DNA from: Rhizosphaericola sp047606825
GTDB taxonomy: Bacteria > Bacteroidota > Bacteroidia > Chitinophagales > Chitinophagaceae
Length of the DNA: 64,000 nucleotides
Direction: 5' to 3'
NCBI GenBank assembly: GCA_047606825.1
Contig: JASGDY010000085.1
Span: forward strand, 1 to 64,000
The notes beneath the pieces were generated by a model. It had not been told where the DNA came from. It saw only the letters and a program-made list of their open reading frames with translations, and did no database searches. This document shows positions 7,682-15,836 of this stretch, piece by piece (positions within the stretch are counted from its first letter, which is position 1; each line of letters starts with the position of its first letter). Position numbers and translations under genes: made by a program.

Positions 7682-8902
7682 TTACGAAACTTTTTGTTTG
7701 GCATGGGCTGTGTCCAGTTCCACACCGACTTTTTTCGCGTTTTTTGTAATTTTTTCGATGGCTTCGTCTATCTGGTCGACCGTGTGCGTTGCCATCAACG
7801 AAAAGCGTATAAGGGACGAGTCCGACGGAACGCCGGGAGATACGACAGGGTTGACAAAGATGCCGTCTTCCTGCAAAAGCTGTGTCAACAGGAATGTCTT
7901 GTCGTTGTCCCTGACGAATATGGGAATGATTGGACTTTCGCTCTTTCCAGTGTCAAAACCTGCGTCGTCCAACAGTGTTTTGGCATAGTTGGTATTGCGC
8001 CATAGGTTTTCAATGTGCTCCGGTTCATTGATGATGATGTCCAATGCGGCATCAACGCTTGCCACGGAAGCGGGTGTCATGCTGGCGCTGAAGAGGAGTG
8101 AACGGGCGCGGTGTTTCAGGAAATCGATGGACTCGGCATCGCTCGCAACGAACCCGCCCAAGGAAGCAAAAGATTTGCTGAAGGTACCCATGATGAAATC
8201 AACCTTGTCGTTGAGCCCAAAATGGGAGGCCGTGCCTGCACCTTTTTCGCCGATGACACCAAGGCTGTGTGCGTCGTCCACCATGATGGACGCACCGTAT
8301 TTTTCAGCGATTTCCACTAATCTGGGGAGCTTGACAATGTCGCCTTCCATGCTGAAAATACCGTCAACGCTGATAAATTTTATGGCTTCGTAGGGAAGCT
8401 GGGACAGCTTGGTTTCCAGCTCGTCCATATCGTTGTGGGCAAACTTCAATACTTTGGCAAAAGATAGACGGCTGCCATCGATGATGGAAGCATGGTCATA
8501 TTCGTCTAAGAAAATATAATCATTGCGCCCAACGACGCAGGACAATATCCCCAAATTGACTTGAAAACCAGTGCTGAACAGCACAGCGGATTCCTTGCCC
8601 ACATATTGGGCGAGACGGCGTTCCAAGTTGATGTGTATATCTAACGTTCCGTTGAGAAAGCGGGAACCGGCACAACCAGTACCATACTTGGCGATTGCTT
8701 TTTGTGCAGCTTCTTTTATCTTGGGATGGCAGGTCAACCCTAAATAAGAATTAGAGCCAAACATCAATACCCTCTTTCCATCTATATATACCTCGGTGTC
8801 CTGAGCGGACTCAATAGGACGGAAAAAAGGATATAAACCTTTTTCCCTGATGGAGATGGCTTCTTTAAAGCTCGAAATTTTTTCCCTTAACTGTTTTTGC
8901 AT
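7682..8902 (-). CDS. spt: Serine palmitoyltransferase
   Basis: A 406-residue PLP-dependent alpha-oxoamine synthase that condenses serine with palmitoyl-CoA to 3-ketosphinganine, the first step of sphingolipid synthesis. The PLP lysine is K243 in GTFSKSFASLGG; H137 (YDHAS), D209 and H212 (VDDAHSLG) are the cofactor contacts. The segments FFRPI, RRVLMFGSNSYLGL-like, GSRFLNGTLDIH and RFSLMATHT match the soluble Sphingobacterium enzyme closely, as I recall that sequence, which separates it from BioF and KBL. The N-terminus is the usual length. A possible promoter lies about 300 nt upstream. The downstream acyltransferase strengthens the pathway call. Confidence 0.93.
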   Translation of the reverse strand: MQKQLREKISSFKEAISIREKGLYPFFRPIESAQDTEVYIDGKRVLMFGSNSYLGLTCHPKIKEAAQKAIAKYGTGCAGSRFLNGTLDIHINLERRLAQYVGKESAVLFSTGFQVNLGILSCVVGRNDYIFLDEYDHASIIDGSRLSFAKVLKFAHNDMDELETKLSQLPYEAIKFISVDGIFSMEGDIVKLPRLVEIAEKYGASIMVDDAHSLGVIGEKGAGTASHFGLNDKVDFIMGTFSKSFASLGGFVASDAESIDFLKHRARSLLFSASMTPASVASVDAALDIIINEPEHIENLWRNTNYAKTLLDDAGFDTGKSESPIIPIFVRDNDKTFLLTQLLQEDGIFVNPVVSPGVPSDSSLIRFSLMATHTVDQIDEAIEKITKNAKKVGVELDTAHAKQKVS

Positions 8903-9556
8903 GCAACTACTTTTATTTCGTAGCCATATCTCTGGTTACGTTTCTATTTAATATCTGTTTAGAATGCCGCTTTTCATCGGCCTCCCGTAACAAAAATATC
9001 GTTTTAGAAATAAATAATATTATTTTAACGTAAAATATTTGATTTTTTGCGAACAAAAATACTTATTTATCTGTTTGCCGAACCTTTTTGTTGATTCTTT
9101 TGCTTTGCATGACATGGTCGATGGCAAAAAAACGCCCCCCCCTTTTGGCTGGTCAGAAGGATTGGGGTATGACCATAACGACAAATGTGGCGCAACTGCA
9201 AAAGTAAGGCAATTTTTTTTGTAACAGCCCATGTAGATAAGAAACTCTGATTTTACGGTACTGAAAACGTCAAACCGTCCGACATAGATAGCCCACCGGT
9301 TCCCTATATGTTTCTATTGAGGGTTTACTGCCCTGTTATTATAAATCAATGCCCCTATTGCCGTAATGCAAAACACTACATAGAGAGACATTTTCTGAAA
9401 AAATGAATCCCTAGCTCAATAGAAGCATTGATGTAATTGTTGCTATTGCAGGATTCGCTCCGTGACACCATCTCGGGGATGTACCGAAGATAGTACAGGC
9501 AATAGCATTGTTGAAGCGGACTGCTGTATGGACTCCCTAAAAAAAGGCAATAGTTA
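8903..9556. other. Long intergenic region upstream of serine palmitoyltransferase
   Basis: About 650 bases without a supported gene. It holds a candidate promoter (9199-9206, minus strand), an 8-C homopolymer at 9135-9142 (G8 in the leader sense), and an AT-rich stretch at 9000-9060. The half nearer RNase R (9240-9556) shows no clear hairpin or frame. Confidence 0.6.
9199..9206 (-). promoter_or_regulatory. Candidate distal promoter for serine palmitoyltransferase
   Basis: Minus-strand TACTTTTG followed by CAGTTGCG and preceded by an A-run, an arrangement often seen in Bacteroidota promoters. It would give a leader of about 290 nt, much longer than the 10-25 nt at other genes here. Confidence 0.45.
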
Positions 9557-9931
9557 TTATTTGGCGCTTTTTTTAGCTGCTGCCTTTTTGGGAGCGGCGG
9601 CTTTCTTGGGTGCGGTTGCTTTTTTAGGAGCTACTGCTTTTGCCGGAGCTGCCTTTTTGACTGTTGCCGCCTTTTTGGGTGCTTTAGCTACCGCTGCTTT
9701 TTTGGGAGCTGCTGCTTTTGCCGGAGCTGCTGCTTTTGCCGGAGCCGCCTTTTTGACTATTGCCGCCTTTTTGGGTGCTTTAGCTACCGCTGCTTTTTTG
9801 GGAGCTGCCACTTTAGCCGGAGCCGCCTTTTTGACTGCCGCCGCCTTTTTGGGTGCTTTAGCTACCGCTGCTTTTTTGGGAGCCGCCGCTTTCTTTGGTG
9901 CGGCTGCGCTTGTTGCTGCTTTCTTTGCCAT
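9557..9931 (-). CDS. Possible nested H1-like basic protein, in frame with the RNase R tail
   Basis: Met740 of RNase R is followed by AKKAATSAAAPKK and 110 more residues rich in Lys, Ala and Pro. The codon is preceded by an A-rich stretch (AATTAAAAAAATCAAA), the usual initiation context in this window, which otherwise makes little sense inside a gene. A separate 124-residue DNA- or RNA-binding protein could therefore be made from the same message, or an ancestral separate gene may have fused to rnr by loss of a stop codon. Neither is shown; this entry marks the hypothesis. Confidence 0.25.
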   Translation of the reverse strand: MAKKAATSAAAPKKAAAPKKAAVAKAPKKAAAVKKAAPAKVAAPKKAAVAKAPKKAAIVKKAAPAKAAAPAKAAAPKKAAVAKAPKKAATVKKAAPAKAVAPKKATAPKKAAAPKKAAAKKSAK

Positions 9932-12148
9932 TTTGATTTTTTTAATTGGTGAAACAATAGACTGCACTACTTCTTGTGCTGCGATAGGACTCGACGGTTT
10001 TTGTTTTTTTTGAATCCTGTACTGCGAAGAGGCATTTTCTTTCAAAGAATCTTTTCTTTCAACTTTTTTATTGGTATTAGAATCTTTTTCGGATGTTTTG
10101 CGTTCCGTTTTTGTGGAAACGTTGCTTGCTGTTTGTTCTTGCCTGGGAACCCATTCATAGTCTATCTGCCTTCTTTCCAGGCTGGTAGCGGCAACTCTGA
10201 CCCACACACGGTCGCCCATGGTAAATCTTTTGCCGGTTCTACTGCCGACAAGTGCATAGTCTGCTTCCTGCCATACAAAATCATCATAGTCTGCCAAGTC
10301 CTTGATGCTGACCAGTCCCTCGCATTTTGCGTCGGATGTTTCTGCCCAAAAACCAAAATGGGAAACGCCGCTGACGACTGCTTCCACTTCTTCTCCGACA
10401 AATTGCTGCATGTATTCAACCTGTTTGTATTTATTGGACGCCCTTTCGGTTTCCAACGCGGCTCTTTCGCGTTCACTGCAATGCAGGCAGGAGCTTGCCA
10501 ATGTATCATCGACCGGTTTCTTGCCCTCCAGGCATTCTGCGATGATACGGTGTACCATGACGTCAGGATAACGGCGTATGGGCGAGGTAAAATGGCAGTA
10601 ATCCTTAAAGCCAAGTCCATAGTGTCCGATGTTCTGCGGGGTGTATGCCGCCTTGGCCATGGTACGTATGCCAAGTTGGTGGATCATTATCTCCTCGGGC
10701 TTCCCCACGCAACTCTGCAACGCATTGTTCATGCTCGTGGCAATCGCGTCCAGGCTCGAGATGTCAAAAGGATACCCCAAACGCTTGACCAATGCGACAA
10801 AGCCCTCCAGCTTGGTACTGTCAGGCTGGTCGTGAATCCTGTAAGGAAACGGAATGGAGTCGCCTTTGACTTTGATGCCAGCGGCATATTCCGCAACAGT
10901 CCTGTTGGCCAAAAGCATCAATTCTTCAATGAGCTGGTGCGATTCGTTGGTTTCTTCAACTACTATGCCAATGGGTTTGGAATGCTCGTCCAGTTTAAAT
11001 CGTACTTCCTGTGAAAAAAAGTTGATGGCGCCATTTTTAAATCTTTCGCCACGCAAACACTGGGAGATATCGTTAAGCGTAAGCAAACTTTTTTTATAGT
11101 CGTCGTTTTCGCCTTTGAGGATTGCCTGTACTTCGTCGTAGGTAAATCTCCTGTCGGAATGTATGACTGTCCTACCAATCCATTTGTCGTAGACCTTTCC
11201 CTTGGTGTCCATCGTGAACACCGCAGAGAAAGTAAACTTATCTTCGTTAGGTCTCAAAGAGCATAACATATTGGAGATATGCTCCGGCAACATGGGATTG
11301 ACGCGTCCAGGCATATACACCGATGTTGCCCTGTTGTATGCCTCTTCGTCCAATATCGAACCCGGTCTTACATAATGGCTAACGTCCGCAATATGTACCC
11401 CGATTTCAAATCTCTTGTTGGGCAGAGGCTTGATGGATATCGCGTCGTCAAAGTCCTTGGAATCGTTGGGGTCGATTGTGAACGTAAGCGTCTTCCTGAA
11501 ATCCTTGCGTTTCCTGATTTCGTTCTTGTCCAACTTTTCCGGTAAGGCGTTGGCAGCATCTATCACGGCCTGGTCAAACTGGATGGGAAATCCGTTTTCC
11601 ATTAACAAGCCTTTCATGGCCGCATCGTTGATGTCTTCACGCGATAGTATTGCAATGACCTTTCCGGCTGGTTTCTTTTCCTTGTCCCATTTTATAATGC
11701 GGACAACCACTTTGTCCTTGTCCCTTGCGTTATTGATATTTTCAAACGAAACGTAGATGTCCGGTATTTGCTTTTGTCCGTCTGCGACGAAGAATGCAAA
11801 TCTTTCAGAAACCTGCAATGTGCCTACAAACTCAATCTGTTTGCGTTCCAATACACTATCTATGCGACCCTCTTTTTTCCCAGTTTGTTTATTTTCTCTC
11901 AATACCGAAACCAAGACCTTGTCACCATTCATCGCCGAACGGAGATGGTGGGGACGCACCAACACATCGCCATCGATATTGTTGTCTTCCGGAATCACAA
12001 AACCCATCCCCGACTTAGTAACTTGCAATGTCCCTTTGAGGGAATAAAGCGCTTGTCGTGGTGCCGACTGTTGGGACGATTTAGACCTGTTCCGCGATGG
12101 CCCAATATGTCTGGAACCGTTATGTTTAGAACGTTTACTTCTACTCAT
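9557..12148 (-). CDS. rnr: Ribonuclease R with histone H1-like C-terminal tail
   Basis: An 863-residue 3'-to-5' exoribonuclease. A basic N-terminus (1-33) precedes cold-shock/OB regions (about 36-170). The RNB catalytic domain follows, with the metal-binding signature IDPNDSKDFDDA at 225-236, and then an S1 domain near 630-720. Residues 740-863 are a tail of almost only Ala, Lys, Pro and Val, made of about three imperfect repeats of an APKKAAVAKAPKKAA type, like bacterial H1-like proteins; most RNase R tails are shorter and less regular. The start ATG overlaps the lpxK stop by one base (TAATG), so it is translated after lpxK in an fthC-lpxK-rnr operon. The tail could aid RNA binding. Confidence 0.93.
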   Translation of the reverse strand: MSRSKRSKHNGSRHIGPSRNRSKSSQQSAPRQALYSLKGTLQVTKSGMGFVIPEDNNIDGDVLVRPHHLRSAMNGDKVLVSVLRENKQTGKKEGRIDSVLERKQIEFVGTLQVSERFAFFVADGQKQIPDIYVSFENINNARDKDKVVVRIIKWDKEKKPAGKVIAILSREDINDAAMKGLLMENGFPIQFDQAVIDAANALPEKLDKNEIRKRKDFRKTLTFTIDPNDSKDFDDAISIKPLPNKRFEIGVHIADVSHYVRPGSILDEEAYNRATSVYMPGRVNPMLPEHISNMLCSLRPNEDKFTFSAVFTMDTKGKVYDKWIGRTVIHSDRRFTYDEVQAILKGENDDYKKSLLTLNDISQCLRGERFKNGAINFFSQEVRFKLDEHSKPIGIVVEETNESHQLIEELMLLANRTVAEYAAGIKVKGDSIPFPYRIHDQPDSTKLEGFVALVKRLGYPFDISSLDAIATSMNNALQSCVGKPEEIMIHQLGIRTMAKAAYTPQNIGHYGLGFKDYCHFTSPIRRYPDVMVHRIIAECLEGKKPVDDTLASSCLHCSERERAALETERASNKYKQVEYMQQFVGEEVEAVVSGVSHFGFWAETSDAKCEGLVSIKDLADYDDFVWQEADYALVGSRTGKRFTMGDRVWVRVAATSLERRQIDYEWVPRQEQTASNVSTKTERKTSEKDSNTNKKVERKDSLKENASSQYRIQKKQKPSSPIAAQEVVQSIVSPIKKIKMAKKAATSAAAPKKAAAPKKAAVAKAPKKAAAVKKAAPAKVAAPKKAAVAKAPKKAAIVKKAAPAKAAAPAKAAAPKKAAVAKAPKKAATVKKAAPAKAVAPKKATAPKKAAAPKKAAAKKSAK

Positions 12149-13233
12149 TAATTATCTATGTTGTCAATGACAGCAATCATCTTTTTACGAAAATCGGCCG
12201 TCTCATTGTACAAGATAGCGCACTTTATCGGTAAAACATAAATGTCGATGGATAAATTTATAAACATCTGTTGATAACTCTGGATTTTTACTGCGTCTTT
12301 TTCTGTTACGACATAACTGAAATGCTTGTCACCATTACATTTCAGGTGAGTCGAGAATATTTTTTGGATGTCGTCATCCGTGAAATCGTGATGGTCGGTC
12401 AGGATGATTTTTTCTAGATGTTTTACCTTGGTTGCAAGGTAATCAAAATAAGGTTGAGGCCTCGCAATTCCAGCCACAGCAATGATTCCAGCGTTTTTCG
12501 AAAACGTATAAGGTGCTTTCGTTATCAGGTTATAAGGCGTTCCGTAATCTATCGCCGCGAAAAAAACTTGCTGACTTGGCGATGGTTTTAATCGTTCGGT
12601 AATGGTTCTTTTTTCTTCCGAACCCATACCGGGCGGGCATTTGGTAACGACGATGATATCTGCGCGCCTGCTCGATGAACATTGATCACGCAAAGAACCA
12701 ACGGGTAAAAAATAATCGTCAACGTATAAATCACTATAATCCGTGAGTAAGATATTGCAATGCGCATTTACCTTTCGGTGCTGCATCGCATCGTCCAAAA
12801 TAATTAACTGCGGTGGATGCGGCAACTGCGCCAACCGCTTTATGGCGCGGCTTCTGTCCTCATCGACCGCTACCAACACCTCTGGAAAATTGTTGTGGAA
12901 CTGCATCGGTTCGTCTCCGATTTCAAGGGCAGTTGTATTGTTGTCGGCGATGAAGAATCCTTTTGTTTTTCTTTTATAGCCACGGCTGAGCGTTGCGGTT
13001 TTATAGTTGTGTTGGAGCATCGACAACAGCATTTCCGTCATCGGCGTTTTGCCGGTGCCGCCTACGGAAAGGTTCCCCACGCATATCGTCGGTATGTCAA
13101 AGCGATGCGAAGCAATGATTTTTTTATCAAAAAGAAAGTTACGGATATGTATCACTATGCCATATAGCAAAGCTATCGGAAACAATAGGAAACGTAATGC
13201 GGGTATTGATTTATGGGAATACATATATCTCAT
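12148..13233 (-). CDS. lpxK: Tetraacyldisaccharide 4'-kinase
   Basis: A 361-residue inner-membrane lipid A enzyme that phosphorylates the 4' position of the disaccharide precursor using ATP. A membrane-associated N-terminus (about 12-30) is followed by a P-loop VGNLSVGGTGKTP near residue 55 and a HHDFTDDD segment near residue 282, both characteristic. The length is normal. Its start overlaps the end of the upstream ligase gene by 23 bases; a second ATG nine bases further in would shorten it by three residues. It shows the organism makes lipid A. Confidence 0.92.
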   Translation of the reverse strand: MRYMYSHKSIPALRFLLFPIALLYGIVIHIRNFLFDKKIIASHRFDIPTICVGNLSVGGTGKTPMTEMLLSMLQHNYKTATLSRGYKRKTKGFFIADNNTTALEIGDEPMQFHNNFPEVLVAVDEDRSRAIKRLAQLPHPPQLIILDDAMQHRKVNAHCNILLTDYSDLYVDDYFLPVGSLRDQCSSSRRADIIVVTKCPPGMGSEEKRTITERLKPSPSQQVFFAAIDYGTPYNLITKAPYTFSKNAGIIAVAGIARPQPYFDYLATKVKHLEKIILTDHHDFTDDDIQKIFSTHLKCNGDKHFSYVVTEKDAVKIQSYQQMFINLSIDIYVLPIKCAILYNETADFRKKMIAVIDNIDN

Positions 13234-13786
13234 CGGGCGTAATGCCCACGTTAAGCGGAATGTCCAATGTGTCGGTATCGCTGATCGTGTCCACCGGGGG
13301 AAAACAAGAAAAACCTATCTTCATAACATCCGGTCTGCACTGGGTGAGGAACTTGTCATAAAAACCTTTGCCGTAACCTACGCGAAAACCTTTCTTGTCA
13401 AAAACCAGCAATGGAACAAATACAAGGTCTATCGCTTTGGGGTCAATAGATTCGATGGATTGCGGTTCTTCGATGCCCCAAGCATTCATGCTAAACGCTG
13501 TGTCGTCGTCCGTCGGTACAGCATGGAAAGTACAACTTTCCAAATCCGAAACCGGGTAACAAAAAATCACAGACGGATTGGTAAGTTGCAGGTAACTTTC
13601 AAAATGTTCCATGTCGATTTCCTGTTTTGAAAGTATCGGACGGTAGGACAACACAGTTTCCATGGACGGGAGATGCAGACGTTGGAACTGTATCAACATT
13701 AAGTCCGTAGCAACCAGGACTTGCTTGTGCGACAAGGCTTTGCGCTTGTCAAGGTACAGGTTTCGTAATGTCGCTTTTGTTGTCAT
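13211..13786 (-). CDS. fthC: 5-formyltetrahydrofolate cyclo-ligase
   Basis: A 191-residue cytoplasmic enzyme that converts 5-formyl-THF to 5,10-methenyl-THF with ATP. The family signature VGYGKGFYDKFL lies at about 145-156, preceded by DLVFVPLLVFDKKGFR; the N-terminal LRNLYLDKRKALS helix is also typical. Complete. It is the first gene of the fthC-lpxK-rnr run; the upstream 240 bases hold a large hairpin element, so the run probably starts here. Confidence 0.9.
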   Translation of the reverse strand: MTTKATLRNLYLDKRKALSHKQVLVATDLMLIQFQRLHLPSMETVLSYRPILSKQEIDMEHFESYLQLTNPSVIFCYPVSDLESCTFHAVPTDDDTAFSMNAWGIEEPQSIESIDPKAIDLVFVPLLVFDKKGFRVGYGKGFYDKFLTQCRPDVMKIGFSCFPPVDTISDTDTLDIPLNVGITPDEIYVFP

Positions 13787-13876
13787 CGGGATAAAAATAT
13801 TTATCGAATTATTTTAAATCATATAAGAATATCGTGTTTATATAGCACGTAGAATTAAAATGTACATTGAAGAAAG

Positions 13877-13969
13877 TGAACACCTCTGCGTCATTCCTGC
13901 GTAGGCAGGAATCTGATTGTATGATACAGGAGGTTCCTGCCTACGCAGGAATGACGGCAAATGTGTTCA
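13877..13969. repeat. Long palindromic intergenic hairpin (GTCATTCCTGC family)
   Basis: Perfect 23-bp inverted arms at 13889-13911 and 13934-13956 around a 22-base loop, plus an outer TGAACAC/GTGTTCA pair. The 5' flank contains ATGTACATTGAAGAAA, nearly the same as at the elements at 15480 and 52081. The GTCATTCC..GGAATGAC arms are of a type found dispersed in many bacterial genomes. Confidence 0.85.
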
Positions 13970-14025
13970 ATATTTAGTTCCGTGTTTCATTTTCGTTTTT
14001 CTGTATATCTATATGTTGTCATGCA

Positions 14026-14559
14026 TTACTCAAAAAAAGAAAATATCGTCGTGCCGTAATTGCGCGCAAAACTAAAACCTTCAAACTTTTGATAGTCGTT
14101 GCGCGGCGTATGTTCCAATACAAAATAACCGCTGTCGGAAATCAAACCCTTGCGGACAATGATTTTCGGAAGCTCATCTATCGTACCCAACGCATAAGGC
14201 GGTCCGGCAAAGATAAAATCAAACTGCTCATTGCAGGTTTCCAAAAACTGGAATACATCTTGTCGCAAAACGAGTGCATTTCCTATGCCCAACATGTCTA
14301 CATTACTTTGTATGAACTGCGCCATCTGCGGGTCTTTCTCGACGATAATCTGTCTGGAAGCACCGCGCGACGCAAGTTCGTAACTGATGCAACCCGTACC
14401 GCCAAATAAGTCCAAGGTCTTGATGTCGTCAAGGTTCATTCGGTTTTGCAGGATGTTGAACAGACCTTCTTTCGCAATGTCCGTCGTCGGTCTAGTGTAG
14501 GGCATTTTGGTTGGCGGTTTGATTTTGCGTCCGCCATATTTACCGGAAATGATTCTCAT
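14026..14559 (-). CDS. rsmD: 16S rRNA (guanine966-N2)-methyltransferase
   Basis: A 177-residue SAM-dependent RNA methyltransferase. The N-terminal MRIISGKYGGRKI and TRPTTDIAKEGLFNIL motifs are typical of RsmD, and LDLFGGTGCISYELASRGA is the SAM-binding loop. The catalytic motif IV, normally D-P-P-[YF], reads GPPY at 119-122 here. The start ATG overlaps the upstream DUF3822 gene's stop (ATGA type), so the two are translationally coupled. Confidence 0.9.
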   Translation of the reverse strand: MRIISGKYGGRKIKPPTKMPYTRPTTDIAKEGLFNILQNRMNLDDIKTLDLFGGTGCISYELASRGASRQIIVEKDPQMAQFIQSNVDMLGIGNALVLRQDVFQFLETCNEQFDFIFAGPPYALGTIDELPKIIVRKGLISDSGYFVLEHTPRNDYQKFEGFSFARNYGTTIFSFFE

Positions 14560-15380
14560 ATTGCGTATTTGAAAAAAGGTACAAAATAATGTTCGGGATA
14601 TTCGTTGAATTTTTCGGCGTCGAACAAGTTTTTAGTGACGGAGTCGATTTCTATGTTCGGAATATATTTATAGATAGCGTCAAACAGGCTGGAATCACTT
14701 TCCAACATACCGGAAAGCACAACCGTTACCTGCTCAAGGTCTTGTCCATATTGGTCAGCGGCGTTGACGATATGGTACACGACGTCTAACGGCAACAGGA
14801 ATTTGATTCTTTTAATAAAAAGCAATTGTCCATTTTGCACGCCTGTCAATATGGAATGCCTGTGGAAGCACAAAAGATGCAGTACAAAATTGGATGAGCT
14901 CACGCTGTTCATCAAGACTTTGCCAATAGCACCGTATTTATGTATGGCGCGGTAGTCGGGAAAATGTTTTTGTAATGTGTCAGCTATCACTTGGTCCACT
15001 TGGTACAGCACCGAAAAATTGCTTGTGTCGTAATGTTGTATCTGCGTATCGTAAGGCTGGTAAGGCATCATCATCTGGATAATGTTGTCGGTACAGGAAT
15101 GGAAATAATCCTTGGGAAGAATCTCTGCAAATTCATTGTCCCAGATGACTTGCACATGCGCGTCGGCATTGTATTGAGGCAACAGCCCAGAGTTTTGCAT
15201 GACGGACAGGAACGATTCTTCAAACGGTTTTTCCGGCTCGATTTGAAACAGTTCCATGCTTCCGACTTCTTCCGTATTGTGGTGCAATGTCCAGCACGCA
15301 ATATGTTCGCGGCTTATTTCTAAAAACAAGCGGTCTTTTTTTTGCGTGGGGCTGTATATGCTCAATATTTTTTGTGTCAT
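14556..15380 (-). CDS. DUF3822 family protein
   Basis: A 274-residue protein of the DUF3822 family, which in Bacteroidota commonly sits directly before rsmD, as here. It has no signal peptide or membrane segment. The fold is thought to be actin-like/ASKHA (inference from general appearance of alternating strands), and no catalytic motif is evident. Function is unknown. The stop overlaps the rsmD start by four bases. Confidence 0.8.
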   Translation of the reverse strand: MTQKILSIYSPTQKKDRLFLEISREHIACWTLHHNTEEVGSMELFQIEPEKPFEESFLSVMQNSGLLPQYNADAHVQVIWDNEFAEILPKDYFHSCTDNIIQMMMPYQPYDTQIQHYDTSNFSVLYQVDQVIADTLQKHFPDYRAIHKYGAIGKVLMNSVSSSNFVLHLLCFHRHSILTGVQNGQLLFIKRIKFLLPLDVVYHIVNAADQYGQDLEQVTVVLSGMLESDSSLFDAIYKYIPNIEIDSVTKNLFDAEKFNEYPEHYFVPFFKYAI

Positions 15381-15479
15381 GGCGAATTTTAAAATGCAAT
15401 GTTACAAATTAAGTTAAGGAAAAAGGAAAAATGCTTCACGCGGAATGCCAAATGCAAAGGAATATATACTTCTCGCTGG

Positions 15480-15664
15480 ATAAAAATGTGCATTGAAAAA
15501 ACGAAATTGACACGCCAACATTCCCCGCACAATCTCCCACAGGGGACTTTGCGGTCATTAATGTGCTGTTGCAAGATGCCAAAAAGTCAATTTCTTCCGG
15601 CAAAGTCCCCTGCGGGAGACTGTGCGGAGAAGAAAACTTCCTTTAGTTCAAAGCACATTTTTAT
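15480..15664. mobile_element. MITE-like palindromic element
   Basis: An imperfect 185-bp palindrome. The outer ends pair at 17 of 18 positions (ATAAAAATGTGCATTGAA at 15480-15497 with 15647-15664). Inner arms at about 15520-15553 and 15597-15630 are also inverted copies of each other, with CGCACA, TCTCCC and AGGGGACTTTGC blocks. It has no coding capacity. Its outer end resembles the flanks of the palindromes at 13877 and 52096, so a small non-autonomous family is likely. No flanking target duplication was recognised. Confidence 0.6.
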
Positions 15665-15807
15665 GCCGTGTACAGTATAATAGCTAAACATCATTTAACT
15701 ATATGTCTTGCCAATAGTGAAATCGTGTTTTTAAGACAAGCTATTCTCCTATGTCCATAAATAGTTCATCCCTTTTTGTTTTTGATTTTTTACTTTTGAC
15801 TTAGCAC

Positions 15808-15815
15808 TATCTTTG
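15808..15815 (+). promoter_or_regulatory. -7 box for pdxJ
   Basis: TATCTTTG ending 21 nt before the pdxJ ATG. A second match, TACTTTTG, lies at 15791-15798. Confidence 0.6.
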
Positions 15816-15836
15816 TCCTCCAAACATAAAAATGCG

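Larger units (their letters stand above)
15381..15836. other. Intergenic region holding a MITE-like palindrome and the pdxJ promoter
   Basis: About 455 bases between divergent DUF3822 and pdxJ genes. The centre (15480-15664) is a palindromic element described separately. The right part has T-rich quasi-repeats and -7 boxes for pdxJ. No gene is supported. Confidence 0.7.

Noticed and set aside
9020..9232. Minus-strand 70-codon frame upstream of serine palmitoyltransferase
   Set aside because: It contains the candidate promoter and a homopolymer tract and has no coding-like composition.
9462..10013. Plus-strand 183-codon frame rich in Ala, Phe and Leu
   Set aside because: It is the antisense of the Lys/Ala/Pro repeats of the RNase R tail; the regular composition keeps the opposite frame open.
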